Below are positions 54,772 to 63,694 of a stretch of DNA of 64,000 nucleotides, piece after piece. The stretch is from the NCBI RefSeq assembly GCF_039566955.1, contig NZ_CP154796.1:1550001-1614000 (forward strand), read 5' to 3'. The position numbers were made by a program, and so were the translations under genes. Below the pieces are notes generated by a model. It did no database searches, was not told the DNA's origin, and saw nothing but the letters and a program-made list of their open reading frames with translations. Origin of the DNA: Micromonospora sp. DSM 45708 (GTDB lineage: Bacteria; Actinomycetota; Actinomycetes; Mycobacteriales; Micromonosporaceae). How positions within the stretch are numbered: the stretch's first letter is position 1; each line of letters begins with the position of its first letter.

Positions 54772-55830
54772 ATGGCCGTGCTGACAGATCCCCCGCCCCC
54801 CGCCCCCGCCGGACCGACCGCGTCCCCCGACGGCGGGCGCCGTCGCGTGATCGCGATGGCCGTCTGGGGCGTCGCCTTCGTGGCCGCCTGGCTCGCCATC
54901 GGCCTGCCGACCGACCCGGCGTACGCGTTCCTGTGGATCTGGGCCGGCACCGTCGCGTGGAACTCGAACCGGCCGTGGCGCAGCCACCTGCGCTTCGCCC
55001 GGGACTGGATCCCGGTGGTGCTGCTGCTCGCCGCGTACAACCTGTCCCGCGGGTTCGCCGACAACGGCGCGACCCCGCACGCCATGGAGCTGATCGTCAC
55101 CGACCGGTTCCTGACCGGATGGGCCACCGGCGGCGAGGTGCCGACCGTCTGGCTCCAGCAGCACCTCTACGACCCGAGCCAGGTGCGCTGGTGGGACGTG
55201 CTGGTGAGCTGGATCTACTTCTCGCACTTCGTGGCCACGCTGGCCGCCGCCGCGGTGCTCTGGATGCGCAACCGGCAGCGCTGGATCGGGTACATGGCCC
55301 GGTGGGGTTACCTGTGCGCCGCCGGGCTGGTCACCTACTTCGTCTACCCGGCCGCGCCGCCGTGGTGGGCGGCCCAGAACGGGCTGCTCACCGAGGTGGC
55401 CCGGATCTCCACCCGGGGCTGGAAGGAGATCGGCATGCACGGCGCGGGCAACCTGCTCAACGCCGGGCAGATCGCCTCCAACCCGGTGGCCGCCATGCCG
55501 TCGCTGCACACCGCGTTCGCGCTGTTCGTGGTGCTGTTCTTCCTGCGCTCGGTGCGCAAGCGCTGGTGGCCGCTGCTGCTGGCGTACCCGCTGGCCATGA
55601 CGTTCACGCTGATGTACAGCGGCGAGCACTACCTGATCGACGTGCTGGTCGGCTGGGCGTACGTGGGGATGACGTTCCTGGTGGTCGGCCTGGCCGAGCG
55701 CTGGTGGCGGGCCCGGCGGGCCCGCCGGGACGGGACACCGGCCGCCGTGACCGGCGTCACCGCGCCGGCCGCCGGCCCGGACACCCCGCTCGCCGCCGAC
55801 CAGGACGCGGTGCCCGCCGAACGCCGCTGA
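54772..55830 (+). CDS. PAP2 family membrane phosphatase/transferase
   Basis: 352 residues with about six membrane helices. The PAP2 signature includes RWGYL/TYFVYPAAPPWW, AAMPSLHTAFALFV with the catalytic His, and YSGEHYLIDVLVGWAYVG. This arrangement resembles inositol-phosphorylceramide synthase-like proteins more than simple phosphatases. It probably acts on a lipid phosphate at the membrane's outer face. ATG at 54772 is preferred over an in-frame TTG at 54763. A Thr/Ala/Pro-rich tail follows the last helix. Confidence 0.88.
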   Translation: MAVLTDPPPPAPAGPTASPDGGRRRVIAMAVWGVAFVAAWLAIGLPTDPAYAFLWIWAGTVAWNSNRPWRSHLRFARDWIPVVLLLAAYNLSRGFADNGATPHAMELIVTDRFLTGWATGGEVPTVWLQQHLYDPSQVRWWDVLVSWIYFSHFVATLAAAAVLWMRNRQRWIGYMARWGYLCAAGLVTYFVYPAAPPWWAAQNGLLTEVARISTRGWKEIGMHGAGNLLNAGQIASNPVAAMPSLHTAFALFVVLFFLRSVRKRWWPLLLAYPLAMTFTLMYSGEHYLIDVLVGWAYVGMTFLVVGLAERWWRARRARRDGTPAAVTGVTAPAAGPDTPLAADQDAVPAERR

Positions 55831-55856
55831 CCGGCCGGTGGCCGGGCGGCCCCCGG

Positions 55857-57314
55857 TCAGCGGATGCGGTCCGCGCGCCGCGCGGCCCGCGCCCGCGCGG
55901 TCAGCTCCGCAGCCAGCTCCCACGCGTCGGCCAGGTCCCGGTCGACCGCCGCCGCGCCGGCCCCGCCGGCGGTGTCGGCGTGCACGGTGGCCAGCCGCAG
56001 CCGTCGCTGCGCCGGCCCCTGGGTGACCCGCACGCTCTGGATCCGGGCGTACGGCACCAGCGTCACCGAGCGCGTCAGCAACCCGGAACGGGCCACGAAG
56101 ACCCGCTCGTCGAGGCCGGCGCCGACCACCGCCCGACTCAGCGGGCGCAGCCAGCGGGCCCGGCGGGGCGGCGGCGTGCCGGGCAGCGCGTCCAGCCGCA
56201 CGCCGGGCAGCACCTCCGCCACCACCCGCCCGCCGGTGCCGGCGTCGCCGACCGGCAGCAGCCGGTCCGGGCGGTTCCGGTCGTCCGGCTCGCCGGACGA
56301 GTAGCCGGCCACCTCCAGCCGCAGCCGCAACCAGCCCTTGACCCGCCAGAGCAGCGGCCAGGTCACCCCGACGGTCTGCACCCGGTGCAGCGGCACGGTC
56401 TGCACCCGCGTCTCCAGCAGCCCGTTGTGCACCCGGAGCGTGTCGCCGTCGGCGTCCAGCCGGAAGCTCCAGTCGTCGAGCACCCGGCGGACCGGTTGCA
56501 GCAGCACACCGGCCATCGCGGTCAGCGTGCTGGCCACCGCGATGAACGACCACGAACCCTCGGACAGGAACTGCCCCACCACGAACGCCAGGCCGAACGG
56601 CAGCAGGAACGCCTGAGGCGTGAGCAACTGGCTGACCAGCAGATCCTGATTGCGTACGGCGTGCAGCCGCCGGCCCGCCGGGGCGGGCGCGGGGGGCGCG
56701 CCCACCGTCGCCGGCGTGGCCGCCGGGGCGCGGCCGGCCACGGCGAGCAGCCGCTGTCGCAGCGCGGCGGCCTCGGCCACCCCGAGGTACGCCAGCGGCG
56801 CCTCGGTCTTGCCGCCGCCGACCACCTCCAGCCGCAGCTCCGCCAGCCCGGTGAGCTGGGCCAACAGCGGCCGGACCACCTCCACCGTCTGCAACCGCTC
56901 CAGCGGGATGGCCCGGGTACGCCGCCACAGCAGCCCCTCGTACACCCGCAGCTCCCGCCCGACCACGTGGTAACCGGTGTTCCACCAGCTGACCACGGAC
57001 AGCACGGTGGCCCCGAGGACGAAGACCGCGACCAGTACGGCGAACCAGCCGAACCCGACCCGGGACAGGGTCGACCAGGAGAGCCCGGCGATCACCACGA
57101 CCAGCGACTTCGCGCCGTGCAGCGCGGGACTCAACGGGTGCAGCCGCTGCCGTGGCTCCGCCCCGCCCGACGGTCCCCACGGCGCCGGCACCCACGCGCC
57201 GGGAGGCGGCGGGCCGTGGACCGGCGGTGGCGGCCACTGCTGCCCGTTCGTCACCGGCGCCGGGCCGGCCGCCGGCCGCTCCTCCCACGGCGGCCGGGCG
57301 TCCCGCTCCGTCAC
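55857..57314 (-). CDS. Bacterial PH-domain membrane protein (YdbT-like)
   Basis: 485 residues. Pro-rich N-terminus (1-50), two or more membrane helices near 70-110, then two or three bPH_2-type PH-like domains with membrane helices between them. GYHVVGRELRVYEGLLWRRTRAIPLERLQTVEV is the clearest bPH_2 repeat, and a similar DTLRVHNGLLETRVQTVPLHRVQTVGV follows. The YdbS/YdbT pair is a common two-gene unit whose role is unknown. The GTG at 57314 overlaps the stop of a tiny repeat ORF (GTGA at 57314-57311). Confidence 0.88.
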   Translation of the reverse strand: MTERDARPPWEERPAAGPAPVTNGQQWPPPPVHGPPPPGAWVPAPWGPSGGAEPRQRLHPLSPALHGAKSLVVVIAGLSWSTLSRVGFGWFAVLVAVFVLGATVLSVVSWWNTGYHVVGRELRVYEGLLWRRTRAIPLERLQTVEVVRPLLAQLTGLAELRLEVVGGGKTEAPLAYLGVAEAAALRQRLLAVAGRAPAATPATVGAPPAPAPAGRRLHAVRNQDLLVSQLLTPQAFLLPFGLAFVVGQFLSEGSWSFIAVASTLTAMAGVLLQPVRRVLDDWSFRLDADGDTLRVHNGLLETRVQTVPLHRVQTVGVTWPLLWRVKGWLRLRLEVAGYSSGEPDDRNRPDRLLPVGDAGTGGRVVAEVLPGVRLDALPGTPPPRRARWLRPLSRAVVGAGLDERVFVARSGLLTRSVTLVPYARIQSVRVTQGPAQRRLRLATVHADTAGGAGAAAVDRDLADAWELAAELTARARAARRADRIR

Positions 57315-57493
57315 GGGACCACCTTCGTTCGCGGCTGCGGGGCTCGCGGGACCGGCTCGCTCCTCGCGCTCGCGGTGCCGTCCTTCGTTCGCGGCTGCGG
57401 GGCTCGCGGGACCGGCTCGCTCCTCGCGCTCGCGGTGCCGTCCTTCGCTCGCGGCTGCGGGGCTCGCAGGACCGGCTCGCTCCTCGCGCTCAC
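57311..57493 (-). CDS. 60-residue ORF made of three 20-residue repeats
   Basis: 60 residues, starting with GTG at 57493 and consisting of three copies of a 20-residue unit (SARSEPVPRAPQPRTKDG plus two). The 60-bp DNA repeat keeps this frame open throughout. The GTG overlaps the stop of the upstream PH gene (GTGA at 57493-57490), and its stop overlaps the start of the downstream PH gene, so ribosomes would pass from one gene to the next through it. It could be a real linker protein or a repeat inserted at the gene junction. Confidence 0.5.
   Translation of the reverse strand: MSARSEPVLRAPQPRAKDGTASARSEPVPRAPQPRTKDGTASARSEPVPRAPQPRTKVVP
57323..57490. repeat. 60-bp tandem repeat between the two PH-domain genes
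   Basis: A unit with a period of exactly 60 bases, including CTTCGTTCGCGGCTGCGG, starts at 57323, 57383 and 57443; the third copy is partial (about 48 bases). Copies differ at only one to three positions. It covers almost all the space between the YdbS-like and YdbT-like genes and encodes the 20-residue protein repeat in frame. Confidence 0.93.
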
Positions 57494-58017
57494 AGGCCCT
57501 CCGCGCGGTCTTCGCCCAGGGCGGTGAGCCGGTCGCGCAGACGCGACGCCTCGGCCGGCCGCAGGCCGGGCACCCGGGCGTCGCTGGCCGCCGCCGCGGT
57601 GTGCAGTTGCACGGTGGCCAGGTCGAAGGCGCGCTCCAGCGGACCGGCGCTCACGTCGACGAACTGCATCCGCGAATACGGAACGATGGAGAGCCGCCGC
57701 ACCAGCAGACCGTGGCGCACCAGCAGGTCGTCGGCGCGCTCGGCGTACCCCCAGGCGCGCACCGCGCGCACGATGGTGACCACCCGCCAGGCGGACAGCA
57801 GCAGCGCCACGCCGACGGCGACGCCGAGCAGCCAGTGCCCGGAGAGCGCCCAGGCCGTGCCCAGCACCACCAGCGCCACGGCCAGGCCGATGCCGAGCCG
57901 GATCAGCTCCACCCAGATCAGGTCGTGGGAGATCGGCTGCCAGCGGACCGTGTCCGGCCAGGGCTCCAACGGGCCGGGTGGGGACGCCGGCCGATCGGCG
58001 AGACCGTCCGCGCTCAC
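57490..58017 (-). CDS. Bacterial PH-domain membrane protein (YdbS-like)
   Basis: 175 residues. An N-terminal hydrophilic part (1-35), two membrane helices (about 37-80), then a bPH_2 domain, AERADDLLVRHGLLVRRLSIVPYSRMQFVDVS, that matches the YdbS family. It usually pairs with YdbT, here encoded next but separated by the 60-bp repeat ORF. Its stop overlaps the repeat ORF's GTG. Start at 58017. Confidence 0.88.
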   Translation of the reverse strand: MSADGLADRPASPPGPLEPWPDTVRWQPISHDLIWVELIRLGIGLAVALVVLGTAWALSGHWLLGVAVGVALLLSAWRVVTIVRAVRAWGYAERADDLLVRHGLLVRRLSIVPYSRMQFVDVSAGPLERAFDLATVQLHTAAAASDARVPGLRPAEASRLRDRLTALGEDRAEGL

Positions 58018-58069
58018 CGGGGGGAACCGCCGCGTCCGCCGGCGGTGCGGAATCCGATCGTCTGCTCGC

Positions 58070-58297
58070 TCACGATCCGAGCGTAGGCGATCCGGGCAGC
58101 GGCACCACCTCGCGCAGGAAGCCGCGCGCGTCGAGGAAGTCGCCCAGGGACGCGCGGTGCGCCGGGCAGGCCAGCCAGGTCTTGCGCCGGTCGGGCGCGT
58201 GCAGGCGGGGATTACGCCAGCGCAACTGGAACACCGCGGGGGCGCGACATCCCCGCGCCGAGCAGATCGGCGTCTGGTCAGGGTGGGGAGTGGTCAC
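58070..58297 (-). CDS. Small putative zinc-binding protein
   Basis: 75 residues starting with GTG at 58297. Cys residues at CSARGC (near 12-17) and CPAHRASL (near 44) are arranged like a small zinc ribbon (CxxxxC then CxxH). No signal peptide. Conserved actinobacterial small protein as far as I recall; function unknown. It precedes the PH gene pair and may be in the same operon, 52 bases upstream of the YdbS-like start. Confidence 0.6.
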   Translation of the reverse strand: MTTPHPDQTPICSARGCRAPAVFQLRWRNPRLHAPDRRKTWLACPAHRASLGDFLDARGFLREVVPLPGSPTLGS

Positions 58298-58539
58298 CGG
58301 GGGGAGTCTAGGGCCGCGCGCCGGGGAAGTTTAGCGCCGGGCGGCCACGGGGGGAGCCGCCCGGCGACGGGGTGAATCGTACACGCGCCCGACCCCTTGT
58401 TGTCCACCCGTGTTCAGCGTTTTCCACCGGACCCCGACGGCGTGGCGAAAATCGTGCCTCTCCCACCTTCGGCTCTCAGCGAGGCATGACAGTCTTGACA
58501 CGCACCACACCGCGACGACGACCCAGCTGTGGAGGACCG

Positions 58540-59643
58540 GTGGCCCAGCCGACCACGCCCGACGTGCCGAACCCGACCGAGGCGCCGCCGGACCCGCCGC
58601 CCCCGGCCACCACCCCGGCGCAGGACGCCACACTGCTGGAACGCGCGCTGTTCGAGATCAAACGGGTGATCGTCGGTCAGGACCGGATGGTCGAGCGAAT
58701 GTTCGTCGCGCTGCTGGCCCGGGGGCACTGCCTGCTGGAGGGGGTGCCCGGCGTGGCCAAGACGCTCGCCGTGGAGACGCTCGCCCGGGTCGTCGGCGGG
58801 TCCTTCGCCCGCGTCCAGTTCACCCCCGACCTGGTGCCCGCCGACATCATGGGCACCCGGATCTACCGCCAGTCCAGCGAGAAGTTCGACGTCGAGCTGG
58901 GCCCGGTCTTCGTCAACTTCCTGCTCGCCGACGAGATCAACCGGGCGCCGGCCAAGGTGCAGTCGGCGCTGCTCGAGGTGATGAGCGAGCGGCAGGTCTC
59001 CATCGGTGGCGAGTCGCACCGGGTGCCCGACCCGTTCCTGGTGATGGCCACCCAGAACCCGATCGAGCAGGAGGGCGTCTATCCGCTGCCGGAGGCGCAG
59101 CGGGACCGCTTCCTCATGAAGATCGTGGTGGGTTACCCGACCGACGCCGAGGAGCGGGAGATCGTCTACCGGATGGGCGTGGCCCCGCCCGAGCCGACCC
59201 GGGTGTTCGACACCCCCGACCTGATCGCGCTCCAGCGCAAGGCCGACCAGGTCTTCGTGCACAACGCGCTCGTCGACTACGCGGTCCGGCTGGTGCTCGC
59301 CACCCGCGCCCCGGCCGAGCACGGGATGCCCGACGTGGCCCAGCTCATCCAGTACGGCGCCAGCCCGCGCGCCTCGCTCGGCCTGGTCCGGGCCACCCGC
59401 GCGCTGGCGCTGCTGCGCGGCCGGGACTACGCGCTGCCGCAGGACGTGCAGGACATCGCGCCGGACATCCTGCGCCACCGGCTGGTGCTCAGCTACGACG
59501 CGCTCGCCGACGACGTGCCCGCCGACCACGTGGTGCACCGGGTGATGTCGACCATCCCGCTGCCCGCGGTCGCACCCCGCCAGCAGGCCACCCCACCGCC
59601 GCCGGCCGTGCCGCACAACGGGTGGCCCGGGCAGCGCCCGTGA
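58540..59643 (+). CDS. moxR: MoxR family AAA+ ATPase
   Basis: 367 residues. After a Pro-rich N-terminus (1-45) comes an AAA+ domain: Walker A LLEGVPGVAKT near 72, Walker B LLADEINRA near 135, sensor 1 MATQNPIEQEG near 175, and a helical lid. MoxR ATPases help assemble or activate partner proteins with VWA domains, as in the downstream gene. GTG at 58540 with GGAGG 5 bases upstream; an ATG earlier would need a poor site. First gene of a three-gene operon with DUF58 and VWA genes, with GTGA and ATGA overlaps. Confidence 0.92.
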   Translation: MAQPTTPDVPNPTEAPPDPPPPATTPAQDATLLERALFEIKRVIVGQDRMVERMFVALLARGHCLLEGVPGVAKTLAVETLARVVGGSFARVQFTPDLVPADIMGTRIYRQSSEKFDVELGPVFVNFLLADEINRAPAKVQSALLEVMSERQVSIGGESHRVPDPFLVMATQNPIEQEGVYPLPEAQRDRFLMKIVVGYPTDAEEREIVYRMGVAPPEPTRVFDTPDLIALQRKADQVFVHNALVDYAVRLVLATRAPAEHGMPDVAQLIQYGASPRASLGLVRATRALALLRGRDYALPQDVQDIAPDILRHRLVLSYDALADDVPADHVVHRVMSTIPLPAVAPRQQATPPPPAVPHNGWPGQRP

Positions 59644-60581
59644 CCCCGCCCACCCGGCTGCCGGCCGCCGGCGAGCGCTCGGGCGCCGCGCTGGCCCGGC
59701 TCCAGCTCATGGTCACCCGCAAGCTGGACGGGCTCCTCCAGGGCGACTACGCCGGCCTGCTGCCCGGCCCGGGCAGCGAGGCGGGGGAGTCCCGGGAGTA
59801 CCGGCCCGGCGACGACGTGCGCCGGATGGACTGGCCGGTGACGGCCCGCACCACCATGCCGCACGTGCGGCGTACGGTGGCCGACCGCGAGCTGGAAACC
59901 TGGCTGGCGGTCGACCTGTCCGCCAGCCTGGACTTCGGCACCGGGCGGTGGCTCAAGCGGGACGTGGCGGTCGCCGCGGTGGCCGCGCTGGCCCACCTGA
60001 CCGTGCGCGGCGGCAACCGGATCGGCGCGGTGGTCGGCACCGGCGCGACCACCGGTGAGCCGGGGACGCTGCTGCGGCTGCCCGCCCGGGGCGGACGCAA
60101 GGAGGCGCAGGGGCTGCTGCGCGCCGTCGCCGGCACCGAGATCCGGCCCGGTCGCAGTGACCTCGGCGCGCTGGTGGACGCGCTCAACCGCCCGCCCCGG
60201 CGACGCGGCGTGGCGGTGGTGATCTCGGACTTCCTCTCGCCGCCGGCGCAGTGGGGCCGGCCGCTGCGTAAGCTGCGGGTCCGCCACGACGTGCTGGCCG
60301 TCGAGGTGGTCGACCCGAGGGAACTCGAACTGCCCGACGTGGGGGTGCTGCCGGTGGTCGATCCGGAGACCGGGGAGCTGCACGAGGTGCAGACCGCCGA
60401 CCCGGGGCTGCGCCGCCGGTACGCCGAGGCGGCGGCGGCCCAGCGCGGGGCGATCGCCGCCGAGATGCGCGCCGCCGGCGCGGCCCACCTGCGCCTGCGT
60501 ACCGACCGAGACTGGCTGCTGGACATGGTGCGTTTCGTCGCCGCGCAACGGCACGCCCGTACCCGAGGGACGACCCGATGA
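59640..60581 (+). CDS. DUF58 domain protein
   Basis: 313 residues. The DUF58 core contains GESREYRPGDDVRRMDWPVTAR near 55, the typical R-x-G-D-D-x-R-x-x-D-W motif, and a VWA-like beta-strand arrangement with AVDLSASLDFG near 100. It is thought to work with MoxR and a VWA-domain membrane protein on cell-envelope or stress functions. The GTG overlaps the moxR stop and the next ATG overlaps its own stop. Confidence 0.9.
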   Translation: MTPPTRLPAAGERSGAALARLQLMVTRKLDGLLQGDYAGLLPGPGSEAGESREYRPGDDVRRMDWPVTARTTMPHVRRTVADRELETWLAVDLSASLDFGTGRWLKRDVAVAAVAALAHLTVRGGNRIGAVVGTGATTGEPGTLLRLPARGGRKEAQGLLRAVAGTEIRPGRSDLGALVDALNRPPRRRGVAVVISDFLSPPAQWGRPLRKLRVRHDVLAVEVVDPRELELPDVGVLPVVDPETGELHEVQTADPGLRRRYAEAAAAQRGAIAAEMRAAGAAHLRLRTDRDWLLDMVRFVAAQRHARTRGTTR

Positions 60582-61528
60582 TCCGTTTTCTGCAACCGTG
60601 GTGGCTGCTGGCCGTGCTGCCGGTGCTGGCGCTCGCCGCCGTGTACGTCTGGCGGCAACTGCACCGCCGGCAGTACGCGCTGCGCTTCACCAACGTCGAC
60701 CTGCTGCGTACCGTCGCGCCCAAGGGGCTCGGCTGGCGGCGGCACGCGGCGGCGACCGCGTTCCTGCTCTGCCTGCTGGTGCTGGCCACCGGGCTGGCCC
60801 GGCCGGCGGTGGACACCCGGGAGCCGCTGGAACGGGCGACCGTGATGCTCGCCATCGACGTGTCGCTGTCCATGCAGGCCGACGACGTGGCGCCGAACCG
60901 GCTGGAGGCCGCGCAGGAGGCGGCCAAGCAGTTCGTCGGCGAGCTGCCGGAGAGCTACAACCTGGGGCTGGTTTCGTTCGCCAAGTCGGCGAACGTGCTG
61001 GTGCCGCCCACCAAGGACCGGGGTGCGGTGACCACCGCCATCGACGGGCTGGTGCTGGCCGAGGCGACCGCCACCGGGGAGGCGGTGTTCACCTGCCTGG
61101 AGGCGATCCGGTCGGTGCCGGCCGACGGCGCCGCCGGCATCCCGCCGGCCCGGATCGTGCTGCTCTCGGACGGCTACCGCACGTCGGGCCGCTCGGTGGA
61201 GGAGGCAGCCGCCGCGGCGCAGGCGGCGAACGTGCCGGTCTCCACCATCGCGTTCGGCACCGACTCGGGCCAGGTGGACATCGGCGGTCAGCTCCAGCGG
61301 GTGCCGGTGGACCGCACCGCACTGTCCCAGCTCGCGGAGACCACCCAGGGCTTCTTCTACGAGGCCGCCTCGGTGAGCGAGCTGAAGCAGGTCTACCAGG
61401 ACATGGGCAGCTCGATCGGCTACCGCACGGAGCCGCGCGAGATCACCCAGTGGTACGCGGGGATCGCGTTGCTGCTGGCGCTCTGCGCCGGGGCGCTGAG
61501 TCTGCTCTGGACGTCCCGCCTGATCTGA
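60578..61528 (+). CDS. VWA domain membrane protein (BatA-like)
   Basis: 316 residues: two N-terminal membrane helices (about 7-24 and 58-76), a von Willebrand A domain with MIDAS motif AIDVSLSMQADDV near 91, Thr and Asp ligands further on (VLLSDGYRTSG near 190), and a C-terminal helix near 292-312. It matches BatA/BatB-type proteins that pair with MoxR/DUF58. The ATG overlaps the DUF58 stop. A tiny ORF on the other strand ends 21 bases after its stop. Confidence 0.92.
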   Translation: MIRFLQPWWLLAVLPVLALAAVYVWRQLHRRQYALRFTNVDLLRTVAPKGLGWRRHAAATAFLLCLLVLATGLARPAVDTREPLERATVMLAIDVSLSMQADDVAPNRLEAAQEAAKQFVGELPESYNLGLVSFAKSANVLVPPTKDRGAVTTAIDGLVLAEATATGEAVFTCLEAIRSVPADGAAGIPPARIVLLSDGYRTSGRSVEEAAAAAQAANVPVSTIAFGTDSGQVDIGGQLQRVPVDRTALSQLAETTQGFFYEAASVSELKQVYQDMGSSIGYRTEPREITQWYAGIALLLALCAGALSLLWTSRLI

Positions 61529-61549
61529 GCCGGGCCGGGCCGGCGGTGG

Positions 61550-61636
61550 TCAGTGACCGCCGCCGGCCAGCACGAACAGGACCGCCACCCAGACGGCGGC
61601 GAGGGTGAAACCCAGCGGTGCGGCGTAACGGCTCAT
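61550..61636 (-). CDS. 28-residue membrane peptide
   Basis: Small ORF on the minus strand: MSRYAAPLGFTLAAVWVAVL followed by a short Phe-Val-Leu-rich stretch and GGGH. It is almost entirely one hydrophobic helix with a short basic start. Start ATG at 61636 with GGAG 8 bases upstream. Too short to be confident, but the ribosome site, length and helix fit a genuine small membrane protein. Its mRNA would come from the leader-ORF region at 61817-61883. Confidence 0.5.
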   Translation of the reverse strand: MSRYAAPLGFTLAAVWVAVLFVLAGGGH

Positions 61637-61816
61637 GGTTGTGCTCCGTGGCGACTTCGGCCCGGTGAGGCGGGCCGTGAGGGGGACCGGGAAGGATGCA
61701 CACGAAGTCGTGACCGGGTGCTCCGCCGCGCGGCAGGGCCACCCCCGGCGGTTGCCGGGGAGCGGGTGCGGTGCGGAGGGCGGGAAGCGGGTCAGCCGCG
61801 TCGACCGAGCCGTGGC
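61637..61816. other. GC-rich structured region upstream of the 28-residue ORF
   Basis: Part of a 565-base gene-poor interval (61529-62093). On the minus strand it contains a 7-bp hairpin (61743-61749 with 61754-61760) and a GGCAACC box reminiscent of some riboswitches, but no established class was identified. Confidence 0.4.
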
Positions 61817-61870
61817 TCAGCGGGGCTGACGGTGGGCCCGGCCACGACTGGGAGGATCGCTATCTCGCAC
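61817..61870 (-). CDS. Possible 17-residue leader peptide
   Basis: GTG at 61870 followed by VRDSDPPSRGRAHRQPR and a TGA. The upstream AGGAGGTGATC is a very strong match to the 16S rRNA 3' end, 10 or more bases. A Pro/Arg/Ser-rich leader with such a site suggests translation-based attenuation of the downstream transcript, which leads to the 28-residue ORF. Evidence is the ribosome site and position only. Confidence 0.45.
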   Translation of the reverse strand: MRDSDPPSRGRAHRQPR

Positions 61871-61883
61871 AGCGATCACCTCC
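61851..61883. promoter_or_regulatory. Hairpin that can hide the leader ribosome site
   Basis: GGAGGATCGC at 61851-61860 pairs with the complementary GCGATC/CCTCC parts of 61872-61883 (two bases bulged), enclosing the leader start codon. In the RNA the strong Shine-Dalgarno sequence would be base-paired, a plausible switch. Confidence 0.45.
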
Positions 61884-62078
61884 TGCGGTCGGCGGAGCCC
61901 GGAGCGCGGGCGCAGACCGGCCCGCAGACAGCGATCATCGTACACCGGGGGTGCGTGGACCGCGCGTTCGGTCGAGCGGTGGACGCCCCGATGCGGCAGC
62001 ATCGCCCGTGACCTGCGCGGGTTAGCGCTTACCTGTCGGTAACCCCTAGGCTCGCCACCGACCGAGAGATCAGACTGA

Positions 62079-62798
<720 letters not shown>

Positions 62799-62825
62799 CT
62801 AACGAGAGCACGGAGGAACTGCGCA

Positions 62826-63593
62826 ATGTCCGGACTCCTGGCCGGTAAGCGGCTGCTGGTCACCGGCGTCATCACCGACGCCTCGATCGCGTTCTCCGTG
62901 GCGAAGCTCGCCCAGGAGAACGGCGCCCAGGTCGTGCTCACCGGCTACGGCCGCCTCTCCCTGGTCGAGCGGATCGCCAAGCGGCTGCCCGAGCCGGCGC
63001 CGGTGATCGAGCTGGACGTCAGCAACGACGAGCACCTGGCCGGGCTGGCGGACAAGGTGCGCGAGCACGTCGACGGCCTGGACGGGGTGGTGCACTCGAT
63101 CGGGTTCGCGCCGCAGAGCTGCCTCGGCGGCGGGTTCCTCGACGCGCCGTGGGCCGACGTGGCGACCGCGTTGCAGGTTTCCACGTTCTCCTACAAGTCC
63201 CTCGCCATGGCGGCGCTGCCGCTGATGTCCTCCGGCGGCGCCGTGGTGGGCCTCACCTTCGACGCCACCAAGGCCTGGCCGGTCTACGACTGGATGGGCG
63301 TGGCCAAGGCCGGGCTGGAGTCCGCCTCCCGCTACCTGGCGTTGCACCTGGGCAAGCAGGGCATCCGCAGCAACCTGGTCGCCGCCGGCCCGCTGCGCAC
63401 CATGGCCGCCAAGTCGATCCCCGGGTTCACCCAGTTCGAGGACGCCTGGTCCGAGCGCGCGCCGCTGGGCTGGGACCTCGCCGACCAGGAGCCGGCCGCC
63501 CGGGCCTGCCTGGCGCTGCTGTCCGACTGGTTCCCGGCCACCACCGGCGAGATCGTGCACGTCGACGGCGGCTACCACGCCCTCGGCGCCTGA
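62826..63593 (+). CDS. inhA: Enoyl-ACP reductase InhA/FabI
   Basis: 255 residues. LLAGKRLLVTGVITDASIAF is the family's NADH-binding start, VHSIGFAPQS contains the Ser that corresponds to InhA Ser94, and the catalytic Tyr and Lys lie in YDWMGVAKAGLES. It reduces enoyl-ACP in type II fatty acid synthesis. ATG at 62826. Followed by hemH 101 bases later. Confidence 0.95.
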   Translation: MSGLLAGKRLLVTGVITDASIAFSVAKLAQENGAQVVLTGYGRLSLVERIAKRLPEPAPVIELDVSNDEHLAGLADKVREHVDGLDGVVHSIGFAPQSCLGGGFLDAPWADVATALQVSTFSYKSLAMAALPLMSSGGAVVGLTFDATKAWPVYDWMGVAKAGLESASRYLALHLGKQGIRSNLVAAGPLRTMAAKSIPGFTQFEDAWSERAPLGWDLADQEPAARACLALLSDWFPATTGEIVHVDGGYHALGA

Positions 63594-63694
63594 GCGCCGC
63601 GGTGGGCCCCGGCGGGGCCCACTGCAACCGGCCGTTACCGCGCTGACCAGGGGGCGTCGCGCGGGCGTCACGGCGGGCGGGGAAGAATAGGACC

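Noticed and set aside
57323..57490. Regular repeats that might suggest a CRISPR array
   Set aside because: The units are directly adjacent without unique spacers and are coding in frame.
61637..61816. Confirmed SAM riboswitch
   Set aside because: Only a short GGCAACC box and a hairpin resemble the class; conserved core features could not be placed, and the downstream ORF is not a sulfur-metabolism gene.
61874..61884. GATCACCTCCT, like the 3' end of 16S rRNA
   Set aside because: No rRNA sequence surrounds it; on the other strand it is a strong Shine-Dalgarno site for a small ORF.
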